From IMG/VR virus record IMGVR_UViG_3300032238_001356, positions 1 to 43,447 of that record: a DNA stretch of 43,447 nt; one strand, written 5' to 3'. Under the pieces are notes generated by a model, which was not told the origin of the DNA, ran no database searches, and saw nothing but the letters and a program-made list of their open reading frames with translations. Every line of letters starts with the position of its first letter. Position 1 is the first letter of the stretch. Position numbers and translations under genes: made by a program. This DNA is from a virus. Shown piece after piece: positions 1 through 4,728 of this stretch.

Positions 1-128
1 AAATTGACTTCCTGTTACAAATTGTGCGTGACAATGCACAATACGAAGAGGACGAAGATCGTGAATGGATGAATGAACTTGCGAATCAAATTGAAGACCA
101 AATTGTAAATCACCCCACCAACGTGTGA
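1..128 (+). CDS. Hypothetical acidic protein, 3' end only
   Basis: An open frame enters from the left edge (codons in phase with position 3) and stops with TGA at 126-128. The visible 41 residues are strongly acidic (a run EEDEDRE) and helical-looking, ending in NHPTNV. The gene start lies outside the window, so length and function cannot be judged. Its stop is directly followed by a repeat and promoter region serving the next gene. I do not recognise the family. Coding status rests on the open frame, the clean stop and the tight packing with the next promoter. Confidence 0.55.
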   Translation, partial: IDFLLQIVRDNAQYEEDEDREWMNELANQIEDQIVNHPTNV

Positions 129-131
129 CGA

Positions 132-147
132 TCTGAGAACTGGCACA
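132..147 (+). repeat. Upstream promoter repeat, copy 1
   Basis: The 16-mer TCTGAGAACTGGCACA is repeated exactly at 854-869, and the four bases before each copy are also similar. Each copy lies just upstream of a sigma70-like promoter (155-183 and 877-905). A partial inverted copy, TGTGCCAGTT, is at 1797-1806. It could be an activator or repressor site, or simply duplicated promoter DNA. Confidence 0.6.
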
Positions 148-154
148 AGGGGGG

Positions 155-183
155 TTGCGATGCCCCCCGATTCCTGATACATT
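155..183 (+). promoter_or_regulatory. Sigma70-type promoter for the gene at 207
   Basis: The -35 box TTGCGA (155-160) and -10 box TACATT (178-183) are separated by exactly 17 bases. The start codon at 207 is 23 bases past the -10. The -35 box lies in the loop of a G6/C6 inverted repeat (149-154 with 163-168), which may end the upstream transcript. Unlike the late promoters further right, this is the type read by unmodified host RNA polymerase. Confidence 0.6.
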
Positions 184-206
184 ACATTTGTTCCTGAGAG
201 ATTCAC

Positions 207-404
207 ATGACTTTCGTTGAAGGATTGGTTGCATCGGGTTATGTTCTAGATGAACAGACTTATGATGAAGGTTGTTATGTGAAGACTGATTCTGAAGGTT
301 TCATTCACATCTACCAAATTGGTGAAGATGAGGGTGAATGGAATTATGTGAAAATGACTGAGGATTATGATGTCCTCACTGAGAAAACTTTCACTCTTAA
401 TTGA
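207..404 (+). CDS. Small acidic hypothetical protein (65 aa)
   Basis: This 65-residue protein starts MTFVEGLVASGYVLDE and is rich in Asp, Glu and Tyr. It has no signal peptide, membrane segment or recognisable motif. The ATG at 207 lies 23 bases after a good -10 element (178-183), which supports this start; no strong Shine-Dalgarno is present. The stop at 402-404 is followed by 25 bases and then the next gene. Tiny acidic proteins of this kind are typical of phage early regions. I do not recognise the family, and no function is proposed. Confidence 0.7.
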   Translation: MTFVEGLVASGYVLDEQTYDEGCYVKTDSEGFIHIYQIGEDEGEWNYVKMTEDYDVLTEKTFTLN

Positions 405-429
405 TTCAATTCGTTTTTAGGAGAATCTA

Positions 430-564
430 ATGTTTGATGAACTTTGGTCTGAGATTCAAGATGCTCCTGGTGAGATCTTCGATCTTCCCGAGATGCGTGA
501 GTTTGATGAACAGTTTGATGACATGAGTTTGACCGATTGCCTGAACTCTAACAATGACTTCTGA
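430..564 (+). CDS. Tiny acidic hypothetical protein (44 aa)
   Basis: This frame encodes 44 residues starting MFDELWSEIQDAPGEIFD and ending NSNNDF. It has about a dozen Asp/Glu residues and no membrane segment. The start is supported by a clear Shine-Dalgarno sequence, AGGAG, at about 419-423, seven bases before ATG. The last 11 bases overlap the next gene, so the two are probably translationally coupled. Function is unknown, and the family is not recognised. Confidence 0.6.
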   Translation: MFDELWSEIQDAPGEIFDLPEMREFDEQFDDMSLTDCLNSNNDF

Positions 565-715
565 AATGATTAAAGAGTTCTTTACAGATTCCGAGTGGGA
601 TCTAATCTATCAACTTCTGGATACAAATCGCCAGTATGATGATGCTGAAGAGTACGCCGAAGATTACTACACTGCGCTGAGTAAGATTCGTTCACTTTTT
701 GAGGAAACCAAATGA
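554..715 (+). CDS. Small acidic hypothetical protein (53 aa)
   Basis: This 53-residue protein (MTSEMIKEFFTDSEWDLIYQ...) is predicted helical and acidic in the middle (DDAEEYAEDYY). It begins inside the 3' end of the preceding gene (11-base overlap) and its stop overlaps the next start as ATGA (712-715). The 430-840 stretch therefore looks like a translationally coupled three-gene unit. No family is recognised. Overlap phasing on both sides is the main support for coding. Confidence 0.6.
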   Translation: MTSEMIKEFFTDSEWDLIYQLLDTNRQYDDAEEYAEDYYTALSKIRSLFEETK

Positions 716-840
716 CACCTTCCGCTCTCAACTTTACTGGTGACGCTGTAACCTATCTGGGTTTCGTAGGTGTCATCTCCACTCTCATTATCGTGGTGAG
801 CGTGTTTCGTTCCTACTCTAAATCTCCCCTGAGAAAATGA
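712..840 (+). CDS. Small single-pass membrane protein (42 aa)
   Basis: The ATG overlaps the upstream stop (ATGA). The 42-residue product has one hydrophobic segment at about residues 13-31 (YLGFVGVISTLIIVVSVF). A basic C-terminal tail (RSYSKSPLRK) follows, predicting a single membrane span with the tail on the cytoplasmic side. This is the size class of phage inner-membrane peptides, but no family or role is assigned. An opposite-strand frame across this region is treated as a shadow. Confidence 0.6.
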   Translation: MTPSALNFTGDAVTYLGFVGVISTLIIVVSVFRSYSKSPLRK

Positions 841-853
841 CGATGAGTGACAG

Positions 854-869
854 TCTGAGAACTGGCACA
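854..869 (+). repeat. Upstream promoter repeat, copy 2
   Basis: Exact second copy of the 16-mer TCTGAGAACTGGCACA found at 132-147. It lies 7 bases before the -35 box of the promoter at 877-905, the same distance as copy 1 has to its promoter. The matched spacing suggests a shared control element. Confidence 0.6.
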
Positions 870-876
870 CACCCCC

Positions 877-905
877 TTGCAGACCCCCCGATTCCGTGCC
901 ATACT
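877..905 (+). promoter_or_regulatory. Sigma70-type promoter, possibly leaderless, for the gene at 912
   Basis: TTGCAG (877-882), a 17-base spacer and CATACT (900-905) form a good sigma70-type promoter. The ATG at 912 is only 6 bases after the -10 box, where transcription would be expected to begin. The mRNA may therefore have little or no 5' leader. Confidence 0.6.
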
Positions 906-911
906 AACAGT

Positions 912-1808
912 ATGAAAAACACCCACCTGGAACACCCCGAAGATACCATCCTGAACGGCGACCTGTCCGTGCTGGATTGGTTCGTGACTGCTGGATCTAT
1001 GTCCGTCAAGATCGACGGCGCTCCTGCTATTGTGTGGGGCATCGATCCTGCCTGCGATAAGTTCTTCGTGGGCACCAAATCTGTCTTCAACAAAGTTAAA
1101 CTCAAGATCGCTCATTCTCATGAGGAAATTGACTCGCTCTATGAAGGCAATGTTGCAACTATTCTGCACGCTTGTTTTGATTACCTTCCTCGCATCGATG
1201 GGATTATTCAAGGTGATTTTATTGGGTTTGGTGGTGATAATGAGTATGCGCCGAATTCGATCACTTACCAGTTTCCGGAGGTAGTTGATCAGGAGATCAT
1301 TGTTGCTCCTCACACTTACTACATTGCAGAAAATGATCTGCGTGATGCTGTAGCTTATCCGATGAACTTTATCATCACGGATACTCCCTACTGCAAAATT
1401 GTGAAACCGAATGCATACATTCTCTACAATCAGGAATCGTTCGCTGATGTGAAAGAGGTTGTAGATTTTGCCCGTCAAATGTCCACTACTGCGACCTTTG
1501 TGACTGATAAAGAAGCGGCAAAGATCAAACAGAAAATCAACGCTTGCATTCGTGCTGGTGATAACATCGCTGCTGAGGATTTCGATTGTGATCCTAATCT
1601 GATTCGTTTGTGGGCATTGGTGAAATCTATCAAAGATGATTGTTTGTTCCTCTGCCGCAATGATGGTCCTGCCGCTTATATCAACGGCAATCGAATCGAT
1701 GCCGAAGGTTATGTGATGACCAATGAGTTCGGTATGTTCAAACTGGTGAATCGTGAAGTCTTTTCCTATCACAATTTCAACGCTGGGCGCTTTCAGTGTG
1801 CCAGTTGA
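912..1808 (+). CDS. DUF6267-like protein with KxDG nucleotidyltransferase-like motif
   Basis: This 298-residue protein begins MKNTHLEHPEDTILNGDLSV. It contains KIDGAPA (Lys33-Ala39), then WGIDP and FFVGTKSVFNK, then IIQGDFIGFG near residue 101. This pattern (EHPED near the start, K-x-DGAPA, FV.TKS.FNK, QGD) matches a family common in T4-like phages, recalled as DUF6267. K-x-D-G is the nucleotide-accepting motif I of ATP-dependent ligases and capping enzymes, and QGDFI could be the motif III strand. A ligase-type role is an inference; family membership is firmer. An ATG at 837 in the same frame would add 25 residues but lies upstream of the promoter and within the previous gene, so 912 is preferred. 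Confidence 0.75.
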   Translation: MKNTHLEHPEDTILNGDLSVLDWFVTAGSMSVKIDGAPAIVWGIDPACDKFFVGTKSVFNKVKLKIAHSHEEIDSLYEGNVATILHACFDYLPRIDGIIQGDFIGFGGDNEYAPNSITYQFPEVVDQEIIVAPHTYYIAENDLRDAVAYPMNFIITDTPYCKIVKPNAYILYNQESFADVKEVVDFARQMSTTATFVTDKEAAKIKQKINACIRAGDNIAAEDFDCDPNLIRLWALVKSIKDDCLFLCRNDGPAAYINGNRIDAEGYVMTNEFGMFKLVNREVFSYHNFNAGRFQCAS

Positions 1809-1843
1809 GAGAGTGTCCACTTAACCTCCACAAGGGCGCTCCG

Positions 1844-2209
1844 ATGCGCCATAATGACTTCAGTTCAAACGACCTCCTGATCATGCGTAAGATCGAACGC
1901 CAGATGAACCAAGCGATCATCGACAAAGTTAACTGGAAGTGTGCAAACACTGAAGTTGAGTTTATTGATGGCGTGAGTTTTGTATTCCTTCACGGGAATA
2001 AGATTGCTGAGGTTGGTGAATGTTTCGTCCGCCTGTTTGATGGCGGTTGGCAGTCTAACACCACCAAATCGCGTCTGAATGCTATTCTTAAAGAGCACGG
2101 CATTCCTGGTGAAAGTGTATTTCAAAAGCAGTTCAATTGGTTCCTTCGTTCTAAGTGGGGCAATGACTTTTCGGTGATTCCTTTCTTCTCTGGAATGCGC
2201 CTTGCCTAA
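1844..2209 (+). CDS. Conserved small phage protein (121 aa), function unknown
   Basis: The core runs LLIMRKIERQMNQAIIDK, then FLHGNKIAEV, LFDGGWQSNTTKSRLNAIL and a Trp/Phe-rich tail. The combination LHGNKIA plus DGGWQS.TTKSRLNA is recalled from cyanophage hypothetical proteins. It is a soluble protein with no membrane segment. The start is ambiguous. ATG 1844 keeps NDLLI, which looks like part of the family. A CATAAT box at 1850-1855, preceded by a GGCGC/GCGCC hairpin, would instead favour ATG 1883 (108 aa), 27 bases downstream. The gene ends just before a strong terminator. No biochemical role is known to me. Confidence 0.75.
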   Translation: MRHNDFSSNDLLIMRKIERQMNQAIIDKVNWKCANTEVEFIDGVSFVFLHGNKIAEVGECFVRLFDGGWQSNTTKSRLNAILKEHGIPGESVFQKQFNWFLRSKWGNDFSVIPFFSGMRLA

Positions 2210-2215
2210 TCATCA

Positions 2216-2242
2216 GGGGAGCAAAGTTGCTCCCCTTTTTTT
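2216..2242 (+). terminator. Rho-independent terminator
   Basis: A 9-bp perfect stem (GGGGAGCAA with TTGCTCCCC, 2216-2235, 2-base loop as read) is followed by seven Ts (2236-2242). It sits 7 bases after the stop at 2209 and closes the first transcription region. It is one of the two clearest intrinsic terminators in the window. Confidence 0.85.
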
Positions 2243-2397
2243 ATACTTTTCTTTTTATTATTTCAAGGCAGGAGGAGTGGCGACCGTTTGCATCATCAGG
2301 GCGACCCTGCCCCTCCTTCGCTTGTGACCTTATCATAAGCCACCAGCAGCGCCGCAGCGACCAATCCTGTGCCACCTTGCAGACTGTCCACAATCGG

Positions 2398-2426
2398 TTG
2401 ATCTGCCCCTTGGTTCAGGGTATTCT
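2398..2426 (+). promoter_or_regulatory. Sigma70-type promoter for the gene at 2490
   Basis: TTGATC (2398-2403), a 17-base spacer and TATTCT (2421-2426) fit a sigma70-type promoter. The transcript would begin near 2433 and carry a leader of about 57 bases containing the hairpin at 2467-2481. This argues against ATG 2427 as the start of the next gene. The 155 bases between the terminator (2242) and this promoter contain no ORF I can support, only C+G-rich sequence with three GCGACC copies. Confidence 0.55.
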
Positions 2427-2466
2427 ATGTTCATCAGGGGGGACGACCTCCTGAACAACATTTCGC

Positions 2467-2481
2467 CCGTGTCGAGCACGG
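2467..2481 (+). promoter_or_regulatory. Start-codon-proximal RNA hairpin, copy 1
   Basis: CCGTG-TCGAG-CACGG forms a perfect 5-bp stem with a 5-base loop, ending 8 bases before ATG 2490. A near-identical element (stem CCCGTG/CACGGG, loop TCGAT) ends 7 bases before ATG 4729. Neither gene has a Shine-Dalgarno sequence. The conserved stem, loop and distance suggest a translational control or binding site. Confidence 0.55.
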
Positions 2482-2489
2482 TATTTAAA

Positions 2490-3242
2490 ATGGGTTTCAA
2501 AACTGACGGTTCTGTTCATCACGGCGGCGTGAAGAATGAGGATCAAACGATTCAAATTCTGAATGAAATGAAAGTCTACGCTCACACTGTAGAAAAGCGT
2601 GGCGGTACAACTCAAAAGGCAGATGCTGCTGCTGGTGATAAACTGATCAGCATCAAACGCAAGGAAGGTATCAAGAATGGTTCCTTCGATTGGTTTAATA
2701 CCAGTTCCTACAATGATGTGCTGAGTGATACTTTCACTCACTTTCTTTCCAACATGAAGGAGTTGCGGAACCTGCCTCAATCGCTGCGCTCCGATGAAGA
2801 GTTTGTTCTGAAAATCCGCGACAATTTCAATCAACTTTGTGAGTTGGCGTTGGATAGTCTCACCTCTGCACAGGTTGTTGAGATTCTGCAACGCGGTTTG
2901 ATTGATGCTAACCGTGGTTACGATGTGGTGATCAACGACACCAAAACTTCGGAACTGTATGTATTCGGCGCTGAGCAACATCCTGCTCAGGATTACATCT
3001 CCAAAGGTTACAGTATTGTTCTCAAAGGCAACGGCAAATCTTCCCGCTCTGTTTACTTTGTAGATGCTGCTGGGAATGTGTATGATTGCGGTCTGCGTTT
3101 GCGGGTGACCAGTAACAACGGGATTAACGCTTTTCTGGGCAATAGTAAGGCAAACCGTAACAGTCAAGTTGTTATGAAGTTGCAGCAGGATAAGGTGAAG
3201 CAACTTCTGCAGTCCGTCAAGGCAGAGCGTACCAGTTACTGA
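2490..3242 (+). CDS. Possible PD-(D/E)xK-like nuclease-fold protein (250 aa)
   Basis: The protein starts MGFKTDGSVHHGGVKNEDQT and continues KRGGTTQKADAAAGDKLISI, KRKEG and GSFDWFN. The pattern GGT..KADA...ISIKRK followed by GSFDW.NTS resembles a viral family in which a D...xIK core suggests the PD-(D/E)xK nuclease fold; here the usual E/Q before x-K is Ser. The middle is helical and the C-terminal 80 residues are mixed alpha/beta. ATG 2490 is chosen over 2427 because it follows the promoter and the hairpin, and because MGFKTDGS..H looks like a natural N-terminus. Nuclease activity is an inference of low to moderate strength; that this is a real gene is near certain. Confidence 0.6.
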   Translation: MGFKTDGSVHHGGVKNEDQTIQILNEMKVYAHTVEKRGGTTQKADAAAGDKLISIKRKEGIKNGSFDWFNTSSYNDVLSDTFTHFLSNMKELRNLPQSLRSDEEFVLKIRDNFNQLCELALDSLTSAQVVEILQRGLIDANRGYDVVINDTKTSELYVFGAEQHPAQDYISKGYSIVLKGNGKSSRSVYFVDAAGNVYDCGLRLRVTSNNGINAFLGNSKANRNSQVVMKLQQDKVKQLLQSVKAERTSY

Positions 3243-3252
3243 ACCGACCACT

Positions 3253-3271
3253 GGGGGGCGCGGCGCCCCCC
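3253..3271 (+). terminator. GC-rich hairpin after the 250-aa gene
   Basis: G6-C-G-C followed by G-C-G-C6 makes a near-perfect inverted repeat (realistic stem 7 bp, loop 5) starting 11 bases after the stop at 3242. No U-tract follows, so it is a weak or RNA-stabilising terminator rather than a canonical one. It sits directly ahead of the next promoter. Confidence 0.45.
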
Positions 3272-3279
3272 TGACCCTC

Positions 3280-3285
3280 TACAAT
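3280..3285 (+). promoter_or_regulatory. TACAAT -10 element for the gene at 3309
   Basis: TACAAT preceded by CTGACCCTC, 23 bases before ATG 3309. The same block (C/T)GACC-N2-3-TACAAT recurs before the genes at 3555, 3762 and 4482. No -35 match is seen at 17 bases. Confidence 0.5.
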
Positions 3286-3308
3286 TAACTCAGTTCAAAG
3301 GAACCCCG

Positions 3309-3518
3309 ATGTCCCGCATCAAAACCGACGACCTGACCCTGCCCCAACTGGGCATCCTGGTGGCACTGGTGATCCTGATCGCTGGTGGGTTCGTCGCTCT
3401 CAAAGCGTGGTTGCTGGTGCTGGTGCTGGGATGGTTTGGAATCACCGCTCTGGGGTTCTGGAAAGGGGTTGTGGCAGTTGCCCTACTGGACCTGCTGCTC
3501 GCTGCTGCCCGCCGCTGA
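3309..3518 (+). CDS. Small two-span membrane protein (69 aa)
   Basis: The 69-residue product has a short polar N-terminus (MSRIKTDDLTLPQ). Two or three hydrophobic stretches follow at about residues 13-31 and 34-66 (GILVALVILIAGGFVALKAW, then LLVLVLGWFGI and VVAVALLDLLLA), ending in RR. This predicts a small hairpin-like inner-membrane protein. The start is supported by the TACAAT box 23 bases upstream and by AAAGGAACCCCG, a weak Shine-Dalgarno. The gene is the first of seven tiny genes with their own promoters. G+C is 60% in the line 3361-3420 (36 of 60 bases counted). No family is recognised. Confidence 0.65.
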   Translation: MSRIKTDDLTLPQLGILVALVILIAGGFVALKAWLLVLVLGWFGITALGFWKGVVAVALLDLLLAAARR

Positions 3519-3520
3519 CC

Positions 3521-3529
3521 TGCTACAAT
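3521..3529 (+). promoter_or_regulatory. Extended -10 promoter (TGCTACAAT) for the gene at 3555
   Basis: TGC-TACAAT is an extended -10 element that begins 2 bases after the stop of the preceding gene and lies 25 bases before ATG 3555. An extended -10 can work without a good -35, which fits the lack of one here. Confidence 0.55.
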
Positions 3530-3554
3530 TCACAAGCAACCAAGCAACCCGACC

Positions 3555-3698
3555 ATGTCCCTGACCCGCTATCAAGTCCGCTACCAGCGCCCCTACAGCA
3601 ACGCCTGGTATTCTCAGTGGTTCCCCACCCTGCAGGAGGCAGAGCGGATGGTTGCCTTCTACATCTCCTGCGGCGCCCCTGCTCACTTGGCGCCCTGA
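3555..3698 (+). CDS. Tiny hypothetical protein (47 aa)
   Basis: The 47-residue product is MSLTRYQVRYQRPYSNAWYS, then QWFPTLQEAERMVAFYISCG and APAHLAP. It is aromatic-rich (Tyr, Trp, Phe), with two short beta-like segments and one helix, as in small single-domain proteins of the form Y.V.Y......W...F.T..EA..F. No Shine-Dalgarno is visible. The start is supported by the extended -10 25 bases upstream. The stop is followed after 2 bases by the promoter of the next gene. Function is unknown. Confidence 0.6.
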   Translation: MSLTRYQVRYQRPYSNAWYSQWFPTLQEAERMVAFYISCGAPAHLAP

Positions 3699-3700
3699 CC

Positions 3701-3709
3701 TGATACAAT
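3701..3709 (+). promoter_or_regulatory. Extended -10 promoter (TGATACAAT) for the gene at 3762
   Basis: TGA-TACAAT, preceded by CTGACC, starts 3 bases past the upstream stop. ATG 3762 is 52 bases downstream, so this transcript has a longer C-rich leader than its neighbours. Confidence 0.5.
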
Positions 3710-3761
3710 GGGAACGGCAGCGCCCCAAAGACTCCGCCCCAAACCCTAACCCCTTTTTATC

Positions 3762-3905
3762 ATGACCCGCGACCTCGCCCTGTCCCTGCTCGCTCAAGGC
3801 ACCAACGGCGCCAGCATCCTGCAGATCCTGGAGACCATCACTGAAGACGTGACCCAGGCGAACATTGAAGACGCCGCCTCCCACTTCGAATCGATCCAAT
3901 TCTGA
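3762..3905 (+). CDS. Tiny hypothetical protein (47 aa), phage family of unknown function
   Basis: The product is MTRDLALSLLAQGTNGASIL, then QILETITEDVTQANIEDAAS and HFESIQF. It is all-helical and acidic. The pattern LL..G.NG..IL.ILE.I.ED recalls a family of about 50 residues scattered through cyanophages and other T4-like phages; no role is known to me. An opposite-strand frame covers it but shows no family features. The stop is followed by a UUCG-loop hairpin. Confidence 0.65.
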   Translation: MTRDLALSLLAQGTNGASILQILETITEDVTQANIEDAASHFESIQF

Positions 3906-3918
3906 AACCGTCCACCTG

Positions 3919-3934
3919 ACCCCCTTCGGGGGGT
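3919..3934 (+). terminator. UUCG-tetraloop hairpin
   Basis: ACCCCC-TTCG-GGGGGT is a perfect 6-bp stem closed by C(UUCG)G, an especially stable tetraloop. It lies 13 bases after the stop at 3905. Only a mixed G/T stretch follows (TGGGTT), so it may act more as a 3'-end stabiliser than as a strong terminator. Confidence 0.5.
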
Positions 3935-3945
3935 TGGGTTGCCTG

Positions 3946-3951
3946 TAGGAT
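3946..3951 (+). promoter_or_regulatory. TAGGAT -10 element for the gene at 3980
   Basis: CCTGTAGGATAAG recurs as CCTGTAGGATTGA before the gene at 4275 (TAGGAT at 4248-4253). In both places it follows a C/G-rich hairpin and precedes the ATG by 20-30 bases, so it is read as a -10 variant. Confidence 0.45.
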
Positions 3952-3979
3952 AAGCAAGAACCAAACGACCCCCGACCTC

Positions 3980-4207
3980 ATGACGACCGCGACCTTTAAC
4001 GGCTGGGCAAACTGGGAGACCTGGAACGTCGCCCTCTGGATTCAGAATGACGAGTCCCTCTATGATGCCGCCAAGGGCTGCCGCACCTATCAGGATCTGG
4101 TTGCCCTGCTCTGGGAGTGTGGATCGAAGGAGACCCCCGACGGCTGCCGCTGGGATGACCCTAAGATCGACGGCCTGGAGATCTGTGAGATGATGTCCGA
4201 TCTCTGA
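3980..4207 (+). CDS. DUF7249-like small protein (75 aa)
   Basis: The product begins MTTATFNGWANWETWNVALW, then IQNDESLYDAAKGC. The hallmark NGW.N.ETWNVALWI.ND..LY is shared with a widespread phage and bacterial family, recalled as DUF7249, of about 70-100 residues and unknown function. The C-terminal half carries ETPDG..WDDPKID and an acidic helix, also typical. It is a soluble protein with four Trp before residue 26. The gene has its own -10 element and ends at a long hairpin. The family call is good, though the domain number is from memory. Confidence 0.75.
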   Translation: MTTATFNGWANWETWNVALWIQNDESLYDAAKGCRTYQDLVALLWECGSKETPDGCRWDDPKIDGLEICEMMSDL

Positions 4208-4215
4208 ACCGTCAC

Positions 4216-4243
4216 AACCCCCTGCCGATTCGGTGGGGGGTTT
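4216..4243 (+). terminator. Intrinsic terminator-like hairpin
   Basis: AACCCCC (4216-4222) pairs with GGGGGTT, with an inner CCG-ATT-CGG hairpin, and TTT follows at 4241-4243. It lies 9 bases after the stop at 4207 and just ahead of the next -10 element. The U-tract is short. Confidence 0.6.
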
Positions 4244-4247
4244 CCTG

Positions 4248-4253
4248 TAGGAT
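4248..4253 (+). promoter_or_regulatory. TAGGAT -10 element for the gene at 4275
   Basis: This is the second CCTGTAGGAT copy, 21 bases before ATG 4275. Its position after a hairpin and before a tiny gene mirrors the copy at 3946-3951. Confidence 0.45.
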
Positions 4254-4274
4254 TGACCCATACGAACCGAACCG

Positions 4275-4436
4275 ATGACCCGCTACGACGTGATCTGCCC
4301 CTCCGCTCCCTGGGAGAACACCACCACCGATGAGGACCGCGCCTGGGATCTGTGCTTGTCGCTCTCTGAGGAGTTTGGTTATGCCCAGGTCCGCTGCAAT
4401 GGGGTCATCATCGGAGACTACACCGAGGGGCGCTGA
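4275..4436 (+). CDS. Tiny hypothetical protein (53 aa)
   Basis: The product is MTRYDVICPSAPWENTTTDE, then DRAWDLCLSLSEEFGYAQVR and CNGVIIGDYTEGR. It looks like a compact beta-alpha-beta fold: a first strand (YDVIC), a helix (DRAWDLCLSLSEEFG) and a C-terminal strand pair (YAQVRCNGVIIGDY). It has three Cys but no CxxC metal motif. The start is supported by the -10 element 21 bases upstream. The TGA stop is followed 10 bases later by the next extended -10. The family is not recognised. Confidence 0.6.
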   Translation: MTRYDVICPSAPWENTTTDEDRAWDLCLSLSEEFGYAQVRCNGVIIGDYTEGR

Positions 4437-4446
4437 CCCCCCGACC

Positions 4447-4455
4447 TGCTACAAT
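4447..4455 (+). promoter_or_regulatory. Extended -10 promoter (TGCTACAAT) for the gene at 4482
   Basis: CCGACC-TGCTACAAT matches the promoter at 3521-3529 over its core. It lies 26 bases before ATG 4482 and 10 bases after the preceding stop. Confidence 0.55.
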
Positions 4456-4481
4456 AGTCTCATACCAAACGGACCCGAACG

Positions 4482-4658
4482 ATGCGCCTTTCCCCAGCCA
4501 CCCGCCTTGACGACCGCCAGACCATCTGGGTTGCCTACCGCAACGACGGCACCAGTTTCAACCGCCTGACCCCGCCGTCGGGAACCACCGCCGCCGTATG
4601 GTCTGCCCAGTTCGCTGAGGTCCACGCCGACGACGTGAAACCCGTTACCTTCGGGTGA
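4482..4658 (+). CDS. Tiny hypothetical protein (58 aa)
   Basis: The product is MRLSPATRLDDRQTIWVAYR, then NDGTSFNRLTPPSGTTAAVW and SAQFAEVHADDVKPVTFG. It is small and mixed, probably beta-rich, with no membrane segment. Its stop lies inside a hairpin (GGGTGA/TCACCC, 4653-4668), so the terminator-like structure overlaps the coding end. A different frame across this region gives a Pro/Arg/Ser-rich low-complexity product and is treated as a shadow. Function is unknown. Confidence 0.55.
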   Translation: MRLSPATRLDDRQTIWVAYRNDGTSFNRLTPPSGTTAAVWSAQFAEVHADDVKPVTFG

Positions 4659-4668
4659 GGGGTCACCC
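4653..4668 (+). terminator. Hairpin overlapping the stop codon
   Basis: GGGTGA-GGGG-TCACCC forms a 6-bp stem with a 4-base loop, and the TGA stop (4656-4658) is in its 5' arm. No U-tract follows. It probably marks the 3' end of the 4482 transcript. Confidence 0.45.
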
Positions 4669-4681
4669 CCCCTCCCCGCGC

Positions 4682-4687
4682 TACAAT
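4682..4687 (+). promoter_or_regulatory. TACAAT -10 element for the gene at 4729
   Basis: CGCTACAAT lies 41 bases before ATG 4729. The longer leader contains the hairpin at 4705-4721. Confidence 0.5.
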
Positions 4688-4704
4688 CGATTCATCCCAT
4701 CCGC

Positions 4705-4721
4705 CCCGTGTCGATCACGGG
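4705..4721 (+). promoter_or_regulatory. Start-codon-proximal RNA hairpin, copy 2
   Basis: CCCGTG-TCGAT-CACGGG is a 6-bp stem with a 5-base loop ending 7 bases before ATG 4729. It differs from the copy at 2467-2481 in a single loop base plus one extra base pair. See the related finding. Confidence 0.55.
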
Positions 4722-4728
4722 TCACCCC

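Noticed and set aside
837-911. Upstream in-frame ATG extending the KxDG protein by 25 residues
   Set aside because: The extension would be read from DNA that contains the promoter boxes (877-905) and overlaps the preceding gene; its sequence is low-quality and the family begins near MKNTHLEHPED.
813-1820. Long open frame (335 codons) on the - strand
   Set aside because: It lies opposite the KxDG gene, shows no family motif, and would need a single - strand gene among genes all on +. It is a shadow of the codon pattern of the + gene.
2227-2454. 75-codon frame starting inside the terminator
   Set aside because: Begins in the terminator stem and runs through the 2398-2426 promoter; no motif and no ribosome site.
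2415-3251. Long open frame (278 codons) on the - strand
   Set aside because: Antisense to the 250-aa nuclease-like gene, which has a promoter, a leader hairpin and recognisable motifs. The - frame has none.
3407-3703. 98-codon frame overlapping two tiny genes
   Set aside because: Out of frame with the membrane protein (3309) and the 47-aa gene (3555), both of which have their own promoter elements; the product is Pro/Ala/Leu low-complexity.
4330-4569. 79-codon frame across the 4275 and 4482 genes
   Set aside because: Ignores the promoter at 4447-4455 and yields a Ser/Pro/Arg-rich product; the two smaller frames fit the local gene plan.
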